In this document: in pieces, positions 45,856 to 55,102 of the stretch
Layout of the letters: every line of letters starts with the position of its first letter
Numbering within the stretch: the stretch's first letter is position 1
Assembly: GCA_002729595.1 (NCBI GenBank)
Contig: PBYL01000482.1
Location: 29,100 to 93,099 of the forward strand
Length of the DNA: 64,000 nucleotides
DNA from: Thalassovita sp.
GTDB lineage: Bacteria; Bacteroidota; Bacteroidia; Cytophagales; Flammeovirgaceae
Direction: 5' to 3'
The notes under the pieces: generated by a model
Databases searched by the model: none
What the model saw: the letters and a program-made list of their open reading frames with translations, nothing else
Told to the model about the DNA's origin: nothing
Translations under genes and position numbers: made by a program

Positions 45856-48366
45856 TTATCTATTATATTCTGTATTTCCTTGGTTGCTATCTCCACCTTT
45901 TAAGTCGTTGTTTTCTATAGACTTACCTTTTCTGCGGTTGTTGTTCATAGAAAGCTTACCGATTTTGTAAGAGAATGTAACCTTGAAATTAGTATTATAC
46001 ATGTAGTTGATGTTATCTTGATCAACCAATGGTGAAGAAACTTTTGTACGTCTTTTTAATGAAGAAGTAAGGAAGTTTTCAGCACCTATACCAATGCTAC
46101 CTTTATCGTCTTTAAATGAGCGGTTGATACCTAAGCTGTACATGTAAAAGCCAGTTGAATGACCTTGTAATTGTACTTGGTTACCTCTAATGAAACCGAA
46201 GAACTGTGCAGCCCATTGGTCGTTAAATTTGTAGCTACCAAACATTCTACCACTAATTACAAAACCATCGTTTTTAGCATTGTAAATCGGGTTGTCAACA
46301 TTGTTGGTTAAAACTGCATAGTATGCATCTATACCACCATTCACCATAAACTTCTCACCCACTTTCACGTTTGAGAAAAGGCTTACTCCATAAGCATCTT
46401 CTTCACCAATGTTTTGGTAAGTAGTATAAACTGTATCTACACCTCTAGACTCTCTTACTGCTTGAATTGATCCATTTGTGTTTCTCATGAAAGCACTTAT
46501 GTTCAAAGACATACCTTTTTTGTAAGTACTCAAAGCAACTTCGAAGTTGTTTGTGTATTCTGGTGCAAGTTCTGGATTACCCTGTGTAATACTCAATGGA
46601 TTTGAACCTTGAATGTTTGGGTTTAAGTACTCTAATGAAGGTCTTTGTATCCTTCTGTTGTAAGCAAATTTGATAGTTTTTCCTCCTCCAAATTTCTTGG
46701 AAAGATTGACACTAGGAACTAATACACCATAATCAGGAATGTCTAAGCCTACTTCGTTCTGAAATTCAGCATCGATTGTAGTATGCTCATATCTAACACC
46801 CGCTTTAATACTGTATTTCTTTAAGAATTCGGCAGTGTAAGACACATAACCTGCAGTAATATTTTGTGTGTAGTCAAACTGATTAGATAGTGTATTATTT
46901 CCAGTTTCTGTATAGTTCTGGTCTTCAGAAGCATATAGGTATTGGTAATCTGAATTAACCAATCTATAAATGTTTTTACCACCAACTTCAAAGATCATTT
47001 TCTCACCAATTGGCTCCACATAATCTAATTGAACAGTGATTTCTTTGTTATAGCTATCGTTGATGTTTTTTGTACCACTTTCGAAAGCATAAGAATCAGT
47101 ATCTAAGTTTTCGATCTGAAAGTCGTTTGTTCTATCATTTTGGCTATAAAGACCTAAGATGCTCAACTCTTTACCTTTCTCCTCGAAAGTTCTTAAGTAG
47201 TTTAGGTTGACATCGTATTGCTGTGATAGGTTTTTCATATCCACATTAGCAATACCATAGTCTGTTAATATACCATCTGAATATGTGTTTGTTTCACGCT
47301 CATCTTGTTTGTTTTTCATGTTGAATAAACCAAGACTAGCAGAAATACCTACCCAGTTATATTTGTTAATTTCGTGATCTACACCGAAGTTATATCTGCC
47401 AAAAAGCATACTGTTTCTGGTATCAGCAATTTGCTCAGTAGTAGAAAGCTCATTTAAATCTGTATCTCTTAAAGTTTGAGAGTTTTCAAACTTACCTTTT
47501 ATATTATAACCATATCTACCAAAACCGCCTAGAGAAAATCCAGTACGACCTCTTCTTAAATTTCCTCTTAAACCAAGGTTAGAACCTCTGTTACCAGCAC
47601 TTGAGCGCAGGTCTAAAGACATACCTTGTAAATTGTTTTTCTTAGTAATGATGTTGATGATACCACTAGTACCTTCTGCATCGTATCTTGCAGATGGTGA
47701 AGTAATTACCTCTACAGATTTAATCTGGTCAGCAGGAATTTGCTTTAAAGCATCACCAATGCTACTTGCAGAAATTGTAGAAGGTTTGTTATCTATTAAA
47801 ACTGTAATGTTGCTGCTACCTCTTAAAGACACATTACCATCCAAATCAACAGATAGCAAAGGAACTCTTCTTAAAACATCAGCAGCATCGCCACCAGCAG
47901 TAGTTTGGTCTTGCTCAGCATTGTAAACCAAACGGTCAACTTTTTCTTCAACTAGTTCTTTTTCTCCTTCAATTACTACTTCGTCAAGCTCAGTAGAACC
48001 ACTTTCTAAACTTACAGTTCCCAAATCGTAAGACTCACCTTTACCGGTGATTACCATTGGTTTAGTTGTAATTGGAGCGTATCCAATAAATGAGATAGTA
48101 ACAGTATAAGTACCAGATGGAATAGATTTAAGTGTGAATGTACCATTATCGGCAGCGACAGTACCGTTTTTCATTGTTCCTGAGGCATCCATAAGAGCCA
48201 CAGTTGCATAGGGAATCACTTCGTTGTTAGTAGCATCAACTACTTTTCCGGTGATTTTGCCATACCCTACTTCGTTTTCTTGTTTTTTATTTGGCGGCCC
48301 ACCATATTGTTGCGCATAAATCGGTTGTACAGCTAGGAATAAGATTAATAGGGCGATTTGTTTCAT
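45856..48366 (-). CDS. TonB-dependent receptor, outer-membrane beta-barrel (OMP_b-brl_3) type
   Basis: An 836-residue outer-membrane receptor from ATG 48366, with signal peptide ending Y-A-Q. It contains a CarboxypepD-regulatory-like domain (I-T-G-K-V-V-D-A-T-N-N-E-V-I-P-Y-A-T-V), a plug domain (D-E-V-V-I-E-G-E region, P-S-A-R-Y-D-A-E-G-T-S-G-I-I-N-I-I), and a large barrel. This type is smaller than SusC and lacks a SusD partner. It is divergent from a LytS/LytTR pair, so may be its target. Confidence 0.93.
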   Translation of the reverse strand: MKQIALLILFLAVQPIYAQQYGGPPNKKQENEVGYGKITGKVVDATNNEVIPYATVALMDASGTMKNGTVAADNGTFTLKSIPSGTYTVTISFIGYAPITTKPMVITGKGESYDLGTVSLESGSTELDEVVIEGEKELVEEKVDRLVYNAEQDQTTAGGDAADVLRRVPLLSVDLDGNVSLRGSSNITVLIDNKPSTISASSIGDALKQIPADQIKSVEVITSPSARYDAEGTSGIINIITKKNNLQGMSLDLRSSAGNRGSNLGLRGNLRRGRTGFSLGGFGRYGYNIKGKFENSQTLRDTDLNELSTTEQIADTRNSMLFGRYNFGVDHEINKYNWVGISASLGLFNMKNKQDERETNTYSDGILTDYGIANVDMKNLSQQYDVNLNYLRTFEEKGKELSILGLYSQNDRTNDFQIENLDTDSYAFESGTKNINDSYNKEITVQLDYVEPIGEKMIFEVGGKNIYRLVNSDYQYLYASEDQNYTETGNNTLSNQFDYTQNITAGYVSYTAEFLKKYSIKAGVRYEHTTIDAEFQNEVGLDIPDYGVLVPSVNLSKKFGGGKTIKFAYNRRIQRPSLEYLNPNIQGSNPLSITQGNPELAPEYTNNFEVALSTYKKGMSLNISAFMRNTNGSIQAVRESRGVDTVYTTYQNIGEEDAYGVSLFSNVKVGEKFMVNGGIDAYYAVLTNNVDNPIYNAKNDGFVISGRMFGSYKFNDQWAAQFFGFIRGNQVQLQGHSTGFYMYSLGINRSFKDDKGSIGIGAENFLTSSLKRRTKVSSPLVDQDNINYMYNTNFKVTFSYKIGKLSMNNNRRKGKSIENNDLKGGDSNQGNTEYNR

Positions 48367-48608
48367 TTTTGGTAAATTAATTTTAAGTCTTTCAAAATTC
48401 CTATATATTGTAAATAGCCCCAAAAAGAATAGATGTTTGCACATCGAATGTCTTCCAAAGTGGCTTTAGAGTCGATGAAATCTCAAATCAATCGACGAGT
48501 GCTTTTTAATAGAGGGCACTTGCTGATTCGTAGATGTGAACAGGGCATTAGTAGATTATCACAAGCTATTACATATAAGTAAATTATCATTGTGGTTATT
48601 TATCCATT

Positions 48609-49673
48609 ATGGACAGTATCGAAGAAATAACCTGGACCAGTAGAATACACTGGAAAGAAATTTTAACCGTAACCATTCTGTGGTTTCTGGTTTGTTTGCT
48701 ATCTCCATTAGTTTGGAATGTAGACTTTCCTAATGCCTTCTGGGCTAAACAAGCCATTTTTGCTACTATGCTTGTAACAGTGTACTTGTTCAATAAGATT
48801 GTGCTTGTGCCTAAAGTATTGCTGCCAAAAGGTATGTTTACTTATACTATGTATGTATTGGTTTTGTCTTTTATCACGCTCATGTTGCTAAGATCGGTAG
48901 AACATGGATTAGAGCTACCACGCATTATGCACGAATTTTTTAAACCAGATAAACCTTACAAAAAAGGCAGTTGGTTTAGATTCGATTTTCAAGGCTTGCT
49001 ATTCATCTTATTATCTTTCGGTATTAGTACTATTTTAATTCTTTTAGATAAAGAGCAGCATAATGCGATAAAAAGAGAAGAACTTGAAAAGCAAAAAGTT
49101 AGCAACGAACTATCATTTTTAAAGACACAAATCAATCCTCATTTCTTCTTTAACACATTAAACAGCATCTATTCGCTTACAAATTTTGATATTGAGCGAG
49201 CCCAAGAAGCGATCCACACCCTGTCATCTATGATGCGACATGTATTGTACGACTCTCAGAAAGATGTACTTCCTCTGCAAAAAGAAATCATGTTTATTGA
49301 AAATTATATTCAGTTGATGAAGCTGCGTCTTCCTAAAAAAGTGGAGGTGAACTACGAAGATATTACCAAAGGAGCCAATGCGCTTATAGCACCTATGATT
49401 ATATTACCTTTTGTTGAAAATGCCTTTAAACATGGTGTGAGCTCACAATATCCTTCGGTTATAAACATAAAAATTGATTATCAGAGTCCAAATTTCCATC
49501 TTTTTGTAGAAAACAATGTTTTTGAGCATGCAAATAAAAGCCTCGACGAGAGTGGAATTGGTCTGATAAACACCAAACGTAGGCTGGCTCTTATTTATCC
49601 TGACAAGCATAACTTAAAGGTTGATAAATCGGCTGAAAGATTTGTTGTTGATTTAAAGATAAACCTGTCATGA
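48609..49673 (+). CDS. LytS/YehU-type sensor histidine kinase
   Basis: A 354-residue inner-membrane sensor with four hydrophobic segments in the first 150 residues, a phospho-acceptor His178 in Q-I-N-P-H-F-F-F-N-T-L-N, and an ATPase N-box V-E-N-A-F-K-H-G (269-276) followed by G-I-G-L-I-N-T. The stop codon overlaps the start of the regulator gene (ATGA). Its 5' end faces the TonB-receptor gene across a 242-base gap. Confidence 0.93.
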   Translation: MDSIEEITWTSRIHWKEILTVTILWFLVCLLSPLVWNVDFPNAFWAKQAIFATMLVTVYLFNKIVLVPKVLLPKGMFTYTMYVLVLSFITLMLLRSVEHGLELPRIMHEFFKPDKPYKKGSWFRFDFQGLLFILLSFGISTILILLDKEQHNAIKREELEKQKVSNELSFLKTQINPHFFFNTLNSIYSLTNFDIERAQEAIHTLSSMMRHVLYDSQKDVLPLQKEIMFIENYIQLMKLRLPKKVEVNYEDITKGANALIAPMIILPFVENAFKHGVSSQYPSVINIKIDYQSPNFHLFVENNVFEHANKSLDESGIGLINTKRRLALIYPDKHNLKVDKSAERFVVDLKINLS

Positions 49674-50395
49674 ACCTGAAATGTATTGCCATAGATGATG
49701 AACCTCTAGCACTTGAATTAGTAAATGCTTTTATCGAGAAAACTCCATTTCTTGAAAAAATTGGTCTTTATGATAATGCGCTAACTGCTTTACAAAGCAT
49801 GCAACAAAACGAAATTGACCTTATTTTTTTAGATATAGAAATGAGTGATCTTTCGGGGATTGAAATGGCAAGAATTCTAAACGACAGACCTAAAAAACCA
49901 CTAATAATCTTTACAACTGCCTTCGATCAGTTTGCCATTGAAGGTTACAAACTCGATGTGATTGACTATTTACTCAAACCATTTAATTACAATGAGTTTT
50001 TGCGTGCTGCCATGAAGGCCAAATCGCATAGTGAGATGTTAAAGCAGCCAAAAGAAGTTTCTGCGGAAGCGGATATCGATTATATCTTTTTAAAAGTTGA
50101 ATACCAACTGGTTAAGGTAATGCTAAAAGACATCAATTACATAGAAGGCTACAAAGACTATGTAAGAGTACATGTTACCACAGATAAATACCCAATTTTA
50201 TCTTTATCGAGCTTAAAAAGTTTAGAAGATCGATTGCCTGCCAAAAAATTCTTTAGAATACACCGCTCGTACATTGTTTCTATAGACAAAATTAAAGCAG
50301 TAACAAAAACCTCAGTACAGATAGAAGATAAAAACCTCACCATATCAGAAAACTACAGAAAGGAATTTCACGACTTTATAAAAAGTGGGTATTGA
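49670..50395 (+). CDS. LytTR-family response regulator
   Basis: A 241-residue regulator: receiver domain (D-D-E at 9-11, phospho-acceptor Asp55 in F-L-D-I-E-M, Lys in D-Y-L-L-K-P-F), then LytTR DNA-binding domain (F-F-R-I-H-R-S-Y-I-V-S-I-D-K-I). Coupled by 4-base overlap to the kinase. Converges on the deacetylase gene with a 14-base gap. Confidence 0.94.
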   Translation: MNLKCIAIDDEPLALELVNAFIEKTPFLEKIGLYDNALTALQSMQQNEIDLIFLDIEMSDLSGIEMARILNDRPKKPLIIFTTAFDQFAIEGYKLDVIDYLLKPFNYNEFLRAAMKAKSHSEMLKQPKEVSAEADIDYIFLKVEYQLVKVMLKDINYIEGYKDYVRVHVTTDKYPILSLSSLKSLEDRLPAKKFFRIHRSYIVSIDKIKAVTKTSVQIEDKNLTISENYRKEFHDFIKSGY

Positions 50396-50409
50396 ATTTT
50401 AATGATCAA

Positions 50410-51339
50410 CTATTCTCCGGCTATAAATGCTGGTACTTCTGGGTTTAACTTAAGTAGGTTTTTGTTTGTGCCTTTGCTCATCACCCACCTTTCGAGCCAA
50501 GAAATACCCCAAGGTCCATATTTGGTGATTGGTTCCGAATACGCTTTATCTTTCAATACCTCAGTTTGAGAGATAAATAGATAATCTCTTTTTTCAAAAA
50601 TTTTGATGATGTCTGCCAAATAATCTGCATTGAGCTTATTGGCATGTATGAGTAAGGTTTGAGCAATTTGTCTTTTAAAGGTCTTTTCTGAAAGCATTTC
50701 GTAGTAATCTATCTTCTTTTTGGTGTGTTCTAGATAAGCATTTGCCACTTTTTCCATTTCATCTTTATCTTCTTTTAAAAGTGCCTGTTCATACTTTTGG
50801 GCAAATAGATAATCTTGATTGTCGATGGTGACTGGTGAGGCAATGTAATGATGCTCTTTTAGAAATTGAGTGAGCGAATCTGCGGCATCTTTGGTTTTGC
50901 CAATATTCAAAAATGGATGCCTAAAATATTTATATTCAGTATTATACTTTTTTGCCAGTTCTTTGTCGATTTTTTCCCCTTCAATAATATTATCTGTAAA
51001 AGCAATAAAACTGGTATTGTGATAACTGAGGTGAGAATAGGTATGATTGCCCAATTCGAGCCCATCTTTTAGCCAAGTTTCTAACAGATTAACTTCTTCT
51101 TGAGATACATTCCCGTTTTCGTACAGCTTAACTTCATTTACAAAGCCTATTGCCGGAACACGATTCTTTTTGAGTGTTTTTACAATGTTTTTGGTTAGTT
51201 CCAACTTATACTCTTCGCTAGCAACATGGTAGACAACAGTCGGTAAATCGTCTATAGTTACACATACCTTTTTTATTTGCGCATGTAAAAATGTGTTCGC
51301 AAAAAATAGTAGTAGGCAAAAAGTATAAAGCTTCTTCAT
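50410..51339 (-). CDS. Polysaccharide deacetylase (NodB-type), exported
   Basis: A 309-residue exported protein (signal peptide to about residue 20, F-L-H-A-Q). NodB motifs are visible: V-T-I-D-D-L (motif 1, two Asp), and G-N-H-T-Y-S-H (motif 2 with the two metal His). The R-H-P-F-L motif 3 segment (Y-F-R-H-P-F-L-N-I-G) follows. The protein probably removes N- or O-acetyl groups from a glycan or peptidoglycan. It is not obviously part of the operon upstream; 165 bases and a terminator separate them. Confidence 0.9.
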   Translation of the reverse strand: MKKLYTFCLLLFFANTFLHAQIKKVCVTIDDLPTVVYHVASEEYKLELTKNIVKTLKKNRVPAIGFVNEVKLYENGNVSQEEVNLLETWLKDGLELGNHTYSHLSYHNTSFIAFTDNIIEGEKIDKELAKKYNTEYKYFRHPFLNIGKTKDAADSLTQFLKEHHYIASPVTIDNQDYLFAQKYEQALLKEDKDEMEKVANAYLEHTKKKIDYYEMLSEKTFKRQIAQTLLIHANKLNADYLADIIKIFEKRDYLFISQTEVLKDKAYSEPITKYGPWGISWLERWVMSKGTNKNLLKLNPEVPAFIAGE

Positions 51340-51459
51340 CGTATCTTTAATCTAATTCGGTTTTAAATATAAGAGTTTAGATGTAAGAAGGTTTTATAAT
51401 GCTTCAAAATCAAGTCTGAAAAGGTTTTATCATTTTCTATAAAATCTATCTATAGTCTT

Positions 51460-51489
51460 CAAAAAAACAAGGGTAGCAAGAAGCTACCC
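51460..51489 (-). terminator. Terminator of the SusCD/RidA/PLP-enzyme operon
   Basis: On the minus strand GGGTAGC pairs with GCTACCC around a 5-base loop, followed by TTGTTTTTTTG. It lies 16 bases after the RraA-like stop codon. Confidence 0.85.
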
Positions 51490-51504
51490 CATTTCAATCA
51501 CTCA

Positions 51505-52449
51505 TTACCACGTTCGTTGTTCCATAAACCGATCAACATCTGAGCGGGTAAGAGGTACATCCGAAGCGTTAATCTTAATCCACTTTATAAATTCATCTTT
51601 TATCTTGTCATTCCACTGGCTATCGATCTCACCTGTGGTAAATGTTCCTTCTCTGAGCATGGCATGCCCGAACTTATCTTTTAACACAATGAACTCAGCA
51701 GTGGCAATCACTTTCTCAGCCAAATGGGCAGGGATAAAAATTACACCAGCTCTTTTAGCCAACACCAAATCGCCCGGCAATACTACCGATTGCCCAATTC
51801 TAATAGGTTTATTTAAACCTGTAAGCACCATGTCTTGCAAAAAGGAAGGATGCCAATCGCGCACAAAGGCATTAAACCCTTCAATTTCCGATAGGCCATC
51901 CATATCTCTTGCAGAGCCATCGAAAACAACTCCATTTTCTGATTTAGAATAGATCGAGTTACCCAGATTACTGCCAATTAGAGTACCGCCAGCAATCTTT
52001 CCGAAGCCATCTGCTACATAAACATCACCTTTGCTTAACTCATCTATCGGCCAAGCATTGGTGTCTCCTATTCTACCATCTTCTTTTCCCTTGGCTTTGA
52101 TGTTTTCTACTAAATCTGGGCGACTTGGCATAAATTGCGCTGTTAATGCACGACCTGCCACTACATTATCGTCTATTGTTTTCCAGCCGCCTTCGTATTG
52201 GTTGGTATAGCCCTCGTTCTTTAAAATCGTCCAAACATCTTCTACAGAAACTTTCTTTGCGCGCTCAATTAAACTTTCTGGAATTTTAGGTCTGCCATCT
52301 GCAAACCTCTCCCCTTTCCATACTGATGTTAGGTAGCATAATTCTTCGCTCGAAATGGTTTGAGCTTGTACATATTGTACAAATAGAATTGCTGGTAAAA
52401 TCAGCTTCAATATGTTTTTATATCTCACTTTTATCCTTTTAAAATTCAC
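51505..52449 (-). CDS. Exported RraA/HMG-aldolase-family protein
   Basis: A 314-residue protein with a Sec-type signal (hydrophobic 13-28, ending V-Q-A-Q). The body is the RraA-like fold: D-V-x-x-x-L region, V-A-G-R-A-L-T-A, G-D-V-Y-V-A-D-G-F-G, and the signature V-V-F-D-G-S-A-R-D carrying the Arg-Asp pair used by pyruvate aldolases of the HMG/CHA aldolase group. Family members include inhibitors of RNase E and metal-dependent retro-aldolases or oxaloacetate decarboxylases. A periplasmic location excludes an RNase E role. It begins 3 bases after the amidohydrolase stop. Confidence 0.88.
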   Translation of the reverse strand: MNFKRIKVRYKNILKLILPAILFVQYVQAQTISSEELCYLTSVWKGERFADGRPKIPESLIERAKKVSVEDVWTILKNEGYTNQYEGGWKTIDDNVVAGRALTAQFMPSRPDLVENIKAKGKEDGRIGDTNAWPIDELSKGDVYVADGFGKIAGGTLIGSNLGNSIYSKSENGVVFDGSARDMDGLSEIEGFNAFVRDWHPSFLQDMVLTGLNKPIRIGQSVVLPGDLVLAKRAGVIFIPAHLAEKVIATAEFIVLKDKFGHAMLREGTFTTGEIDSQWNDKIKDEFIKWIKINASDVPLTRSDVDRFMEQRTW

Positions 52450-52452
52450 TAA

Positions 52453-53697
52453 TTATTCCATCGTCCACGATTGTTTCGATATACCATTCAGGTCATAAAC
52501 TATCTCTCCTGCTCTAATGGTAAGCTCACAAACCAGTTTTTTATCTCCTTGCATTTTGTATCCAGAAGAGTCTACAAAGCCGAAGTTTCCTTTTTCTAAT
52601 TTGAAAACTGCAATGTCTGCTACTGTTCCAACTGATAAGTGCCCGATGTCTTTTTTCTGAATTACTTGTGCAGATTTCCAGCTAGAAGCATTTATTACTT
52701 CTGGTAAAATCATCCCCAGATTTAAAAATTTAGACATCACGTTGAGTAAATCTTTCATTCCGGCATTCATACTGCCAGTATGCAAATCTGTGCTGATGGT
52801 GTTAGGAAAGAAACCATTTTGAGTCGCCGGTACAGCTTGGCTATAAGCAAAGCTCCCTCCACCATGACCAACATCGAAAATCACTCCTTTCTCTTGCGCT
52901 TCTTTTACAAACTGCATCACTTCTCCATTGGCATCTACAATAGGCATTCTACCAGATACATTGGCATAAGCATGTGTGAAAATATCGCCAGATCTTAAGC
53001 GATTAATTAGCAAATCGGCTAGAGACAAAGGTGGAATATTACCACCAAAATCGATCATTACAGGAATTCTAGCTCTCTTGGCAGCATCTAATGCTCTGTC
53101 TACCGGAGTCCATTCGCTACCAGAATAGTGCGCTACTTTTACACCCACAACTTCTTTATGCTGTAAGGCTACTAGTGCAGTCATTTTAGAATCCATATCA
53201 TTGATGTTTTGCTCATATGGATGCCCGCGCATACCTTCTCCCACAATGTTTAGAAATGCATAAACTCTTGTTTTAGAATTATTAATTACCTGAGTTTTAA
53301 AAACAGGAAAGTTTTTCCAACCTGCTCCACCTGCATCTACCACCGCAGTAATTCCACATCTAAAAGTGAATCCATCTGGTGGAAGTGCCTCCAAACCATT
53401 ACTGAGATAATGATTAGGTTCCGTTCCGAAAAAGTTATGAGAATGCAAATCGATTAATCCGGGAGTAATTATCAAACCTTCTGCAAGAATGACTTTATCA
53501 GCCAGATTTTGATCTATGTGCTTGGCTACTTTCGCAATGGTATCGCCAGAGATGGCAATGTCCATTATTCCATCTATATTATTTTTAGGATCGATAACTC
53601 GACCTCCTTTAATAAGTGTAGTATATTGTTGTGCTGTAAGCTGGCCATAGCAAAAAATAGACAAAAGAATAATATAGATATATTTCCTTTGAAACAT
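52453..53697 (-). CDS. Exported amidohydrolase/deacetylase (dihydroorotase-like)
   Basis: A 414-residue metallohydrolase with a Sec-type signal (1-22, L-T-A-Q). Binuclear metal ligands are visible: His85 and His87 in D-L-H-S-H, the probable carbamylated Lys187 in G-V-K-V-A-H, His242, and Asp304 in S-T-D-L-H-T-G. It belongs to the amidohydrolase group seen as EF_0837/AHA_3915-like proteins beside SelA-related PLP enzymes. The likely job is removing an acyl or opening a ring from a nitrogenous substrate before deamination. It is preceded by an intergenic hairpin (53718-53745). Confidence 0.9.
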   Translation of the reverse strand: MFQRKYIYIILLSIFCYGQLTAQQYTTLIKGGRVIDPKNNIDGIMDIAISGDTIAKVAKHIDQNLADKVILAEGLIITPGLIDLHSHNFFGTEPNHYLSNGLEALPPDGFTFRCGITAVVDAGGAGWKNFPVFKTQVINNSKTRVYAFLNIVGEGMRGHPYEQNINDMDSKMTALVALQHKEVVGVKVAHYSGSEWTPVDRALDAAKRARIPVMIDFGGNIPPLSLADLLINRLRSGDIFTHAYANVSGRMPIVDANGEVMQFVKEAQEKGVIFDVGHGGGSFAYSQAVPATQNGFFPNTISTDLHTGSMNAGMKDLLNVMSKFLNLGMILPEVINASSWKSAQVIQKKDIGHLSVGTVADIAVFKLEKGNFGFVDSSGYKMQGDKKLVCELTIRAGEIVYDLNGISKQSWTME

Positions 53698-53717
53698 AAT
53701 GCCTGAAATTTTATATG

Positions 53718-53745
53718 AAAGAAAAGGAAGCCGGATTGGCTTCCC
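53718..53745 (-). terminator. Intra-operon hairpin between PLP-enzyme and amidohydrolase genes
   Basis: GGAAGCC / GGCTTCC arms, 5-base loop, followed on the minus strand by TTTTCTTT. It is in a 66-base gap inside the presumed operon, so probably an attenuating or partial terminator. Confidence 0.55.
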
Positions 53746-53763
53746 TAAAGAAATTATAAATGA

Positions 53764-54984
53764 TTAAACTGAAGCTTTTGTTAATGCTTCGCCCAATCTT
53801 TTAGCAACGATGCGCTCCTGACCTGGAACCAACATCCACGTTGTTATACTCACAGAATTTTCTCCACCACCAGCAATCTCAATTGAAGGATGACCATTTC
53901 TCAATTCTTCTTTTACACCATCACCAGAGATTTTTACTTTGTTGGTTTCCCAAGAAATGTTTAATGTAGGTACATGGTTGGCAATTGGTGGCACATCCAC
54001 TGTAGATTTTAATCCATCGATATCTTTTACTGCACTTTGAATATGAGCAATTTGATTTTCCCACATTTTCCACTCTTGCTCGTGGTCTTTAGAAAGATAG
54101 TATTCTAAAGCAGCAAGTATACCCAAAATCTCCTCTTTGTTTACCTTCATACCTCTTCCAACTGTATTACCTCTTGGAGCAGCGCTTAATCTGGCAGCAG
54201 CTACATATTCTTTTTTACCTAGTAGTAAGCCGGCACTTTGAGGACCACGCAAACCTTTACCACCTGAAAAACATACCAGATCAAAACCCATTTGTGTGTA
54301 TTTCCAGAGGTTTTCAACTGGTGGCACATCTGCAGCACAGTCGTTCATTGTCGGAATGTTGTGTTTCTTAGCGATCTTCACAAACTCTTCTACCTGAATT
54401 TTACCATCGAAGTTATTCGCATTCACAAAGAACATCATCGCAGTTTCTTTGTTGATTGCTTTTTCTAATTCGGCAGCAGTTTCAACAAAAATCACGTTTA
54501 CTCCACAGTTTTTTAAAGCATGTGCATATGGGATGTCATGCGCTTTTTGCATGATTACTTCGGTTTTCATGCCAGTGCCTTTTAAATGCGGAAGTTGGCC
54601 TGCTTTTACCTCATCCATACCAGTTAAAACTCCCGCAGTACCTAAAGTAATTGCCGATGCCGCACCTGAAGTAACTGTTGCCGCTTCGCATTTTACTAAT
54701 GATGCGATTCTTTCGCCAACCTTATCTTGTAGGTCATCTAAAATCACATAATCTTGGGTAGCGTACATAATTGCTTCTTTTACTTCGTCGAGCATCAAAG
54801 ACCCAGTCATAGAAGTATAAGTCCCGGCTGCGTTAATAAAAGTACGTACCCCTAACTCTTTAAAATAATCGCGAGCCGGACTTAGTAAACTTTTAGCTTG
54901 TAATGGACCTGTAACCAATGTAGTTACACCTCCCACCAATGGTAAAGCGGTGAGATGCTTTAATATTTCTCTTCTTTTAAACAT
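53764..54984 (-). CDS. Exported SelA-like PLP-dependent enzyme with Tat-type signal
   Basis: A 406-residue fold-type I PLP enzyme of the SelA/DgaE-related group. The PLP Lys243 is in F-S-G-G-K-G-L-R-G-P-Q, and Asp215 in N-D-C-A-A-D (ring-nitrogen contact) precedes it. A G-A-A-S-A-I phosphate-binding loop is at about 107-112. The N terminus F-K-R-R-E-I-L-K-H-L followed by a moderately hydrophobic stretch and L-Q-A is a twin-arginine type signal, which suits export of a cofactor-loaded protein. Known cytoplasmic relatives are D-glucosaminate-6-phosphate ammonia-lyase (DgaE) and SelA; an ammonia-lyase reaction is the inferred activity. Confidence 0.87.
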   Translation of the reverse strand: MFKRREILKHLTALPLVGGVTTLVTGPLQAKSLLSPARDYFKELGVRTFINAAGTYTSMTGSLMLDEVKEAIMYATQDYVILDDLQDKVGERIASLVKCEAATVTSGAASAITLGTAGVLTGMDEVKAGQLPHLKGTGMKTEVIMQKAHDIPYAHALKNCGVNVIFVETAAELEKAINKETAMMFFVNANNFDGKIQVEEFVKIAKKHNIPTMNDCAADVPPVENLWKYTQMGFDLVCFSGGKGLRGPQSAGLLLGKKEYVAAARLSAAPRGNTVGRGMKVNKEEILGILAALEYYLSKDHEQEWKMWENQIAHIQSAVKDIDGLKSTVDVPPIANHVPTLNISWETNKVKISGDGVKEELRNGHPSIEIAGGGENSVSITTWMLVPGQERIVAKRLGEALTKASV

Positions 54985-55018
54985 TATGATTTTAATTTTT
55001 TTGACAATAAAAGACTAG

Positions 55019-55073
55019 CCTGCAAACCAATTACATGGTTTCAGTATCCCAATTCTATAAAGTGGTTTGCAGG
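55019..55073 (-). repeat. Inverted repeat between ridA and PLP-enzyme genes, with competing inner pairing
   Basis: Perfect 11-base arms CCTGCAAACCA (55019-55029) and TGGTTTGCAGG (55063-55073). The first arm can also pair through AAACCA with an inner TGGTTT (55036-55041). The two pairings are mutually exclusive. The element fills most of the 118-base gap between the ridA and PLP-enzyme genes. Confidence 0.6.
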
Positions 55074-55102
55074 TGTTTTTAAATGATTAGTAAATGTGCT
55101 TT

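Noticed and set aside
51505..52449. RraA-like protein as a regulator of RNase E
   Set aside because: It has a signal peptide and lies in a catabolic operon; Bacteroidota RraA-fold proteins of this length are more likely aldolases.
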